Source of the DNA: Rhodospirillaceae bacterium
GTDB lineage: Bacteria; Pseudomonadota; Alphaproteobacteria; UBA11073
Direction of reading: 5' to 3'
Length of the DNA stretch: 5,088 nucleotides
NCBI GenBank assembly: GCA_003536545.1
Contig: DPZW01000031.1
Coordinates: forward strand, 1 to 5,088
The position numbers and the translations under genes are program-made. This document shows, in pieces, positions 5,065 to 5,088 of this stretch (the first letter of the stretch is position 1; every line of letters begins with the position of its first letter). The notes below the pieces were generated by a model, which did not search any database, was not told where the DNA came from, and saw only the letters and a list, made by a program, of their open reading frames with translations.

Positions 5065-5088
5065 CTAAACAAACGACTTCGGGGCCAG
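5065..5088 (-). CDS. possible last seven codons of an upstream gene
   Basis: On the minus strand the last 24 bases of the window can be read as LAPKSFV and a TAG stop at 5065-5067, 11 bases before the ffh start. If real, ffh is not the first gene of its operon. Seven codons cannot identify a product, and the frame could be open by chance. Confidence 0.2.
   Translation of the reverse strand: MAPKSFV

Overview
The window looks like a piece of an alphaproteobacterial chromosome of medium G+C. The best evidence is the right two thirds: a minus-strand operon in the order ffh, rpsP, rimM, trmD, rplS. Its Ffh carries the TR-x-DGDGRGGAALSMR form of the G4 region, and its S16 has a long Ala/Glu/Pro tail; I associate both with Alphaproteobacteria. 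Genus cannot be decided from this sequence.

Left part (1-1519). A truncated plus-strand gene (2-274) ends near the left edge; its C-terminal half resembles the end of a thioredoxin-like domain. A minus-strand tRNA-Leu(UAA) follows (308-392). A good sigma-70-type promoter (408-436) then drives a two-gene plus-strand unit. The first gene (461-904) encodes a small predicted exported protein with a Pro-rich segment and a Lys/Glu/Arg-rich helix. The second (914-1519) encodes a four-cysteine protein with a pilin-like N-terminal hydrophobic helix and an EF-hand-like loop. I recognise neither as a named gene. They lie in the same reading frame, separated by one TAG and three codons.

Middle. A bidirectional hairpin terminator (about 1521-1550) separates the two converging transcription units.

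Right part (1567-5053, minus strand). The genes encode the signal recognition particle GTPase Ffh, ribosomal protein S16, the 30S maturation factor RimM, the tRNA m1G37 methyltransferase TrmD and ribosomal protein L19. All serve ribosome assembly, decoding accuracy or co-translational targeting. After correcting the starts of rpsP, rimM and rplS, each of the three junctions rpsP/rimM, rimM/trmD and trmD/rplS is an 11-base overlap of the same form. The two ribosomal protein genes and ffh have strong Shine-Dalgarno sites, while rimM and trmD have weak ones, which fits coupled, lower translation of the two enzymes/factors. No promoter is visible upstream of ffh, so the operon probably starts beyond the right edge.

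The operon is ordinary. The least explained part is the two-gene unit at 461-1519. No CRISPR array, insertion sequence or phage gene is visible.
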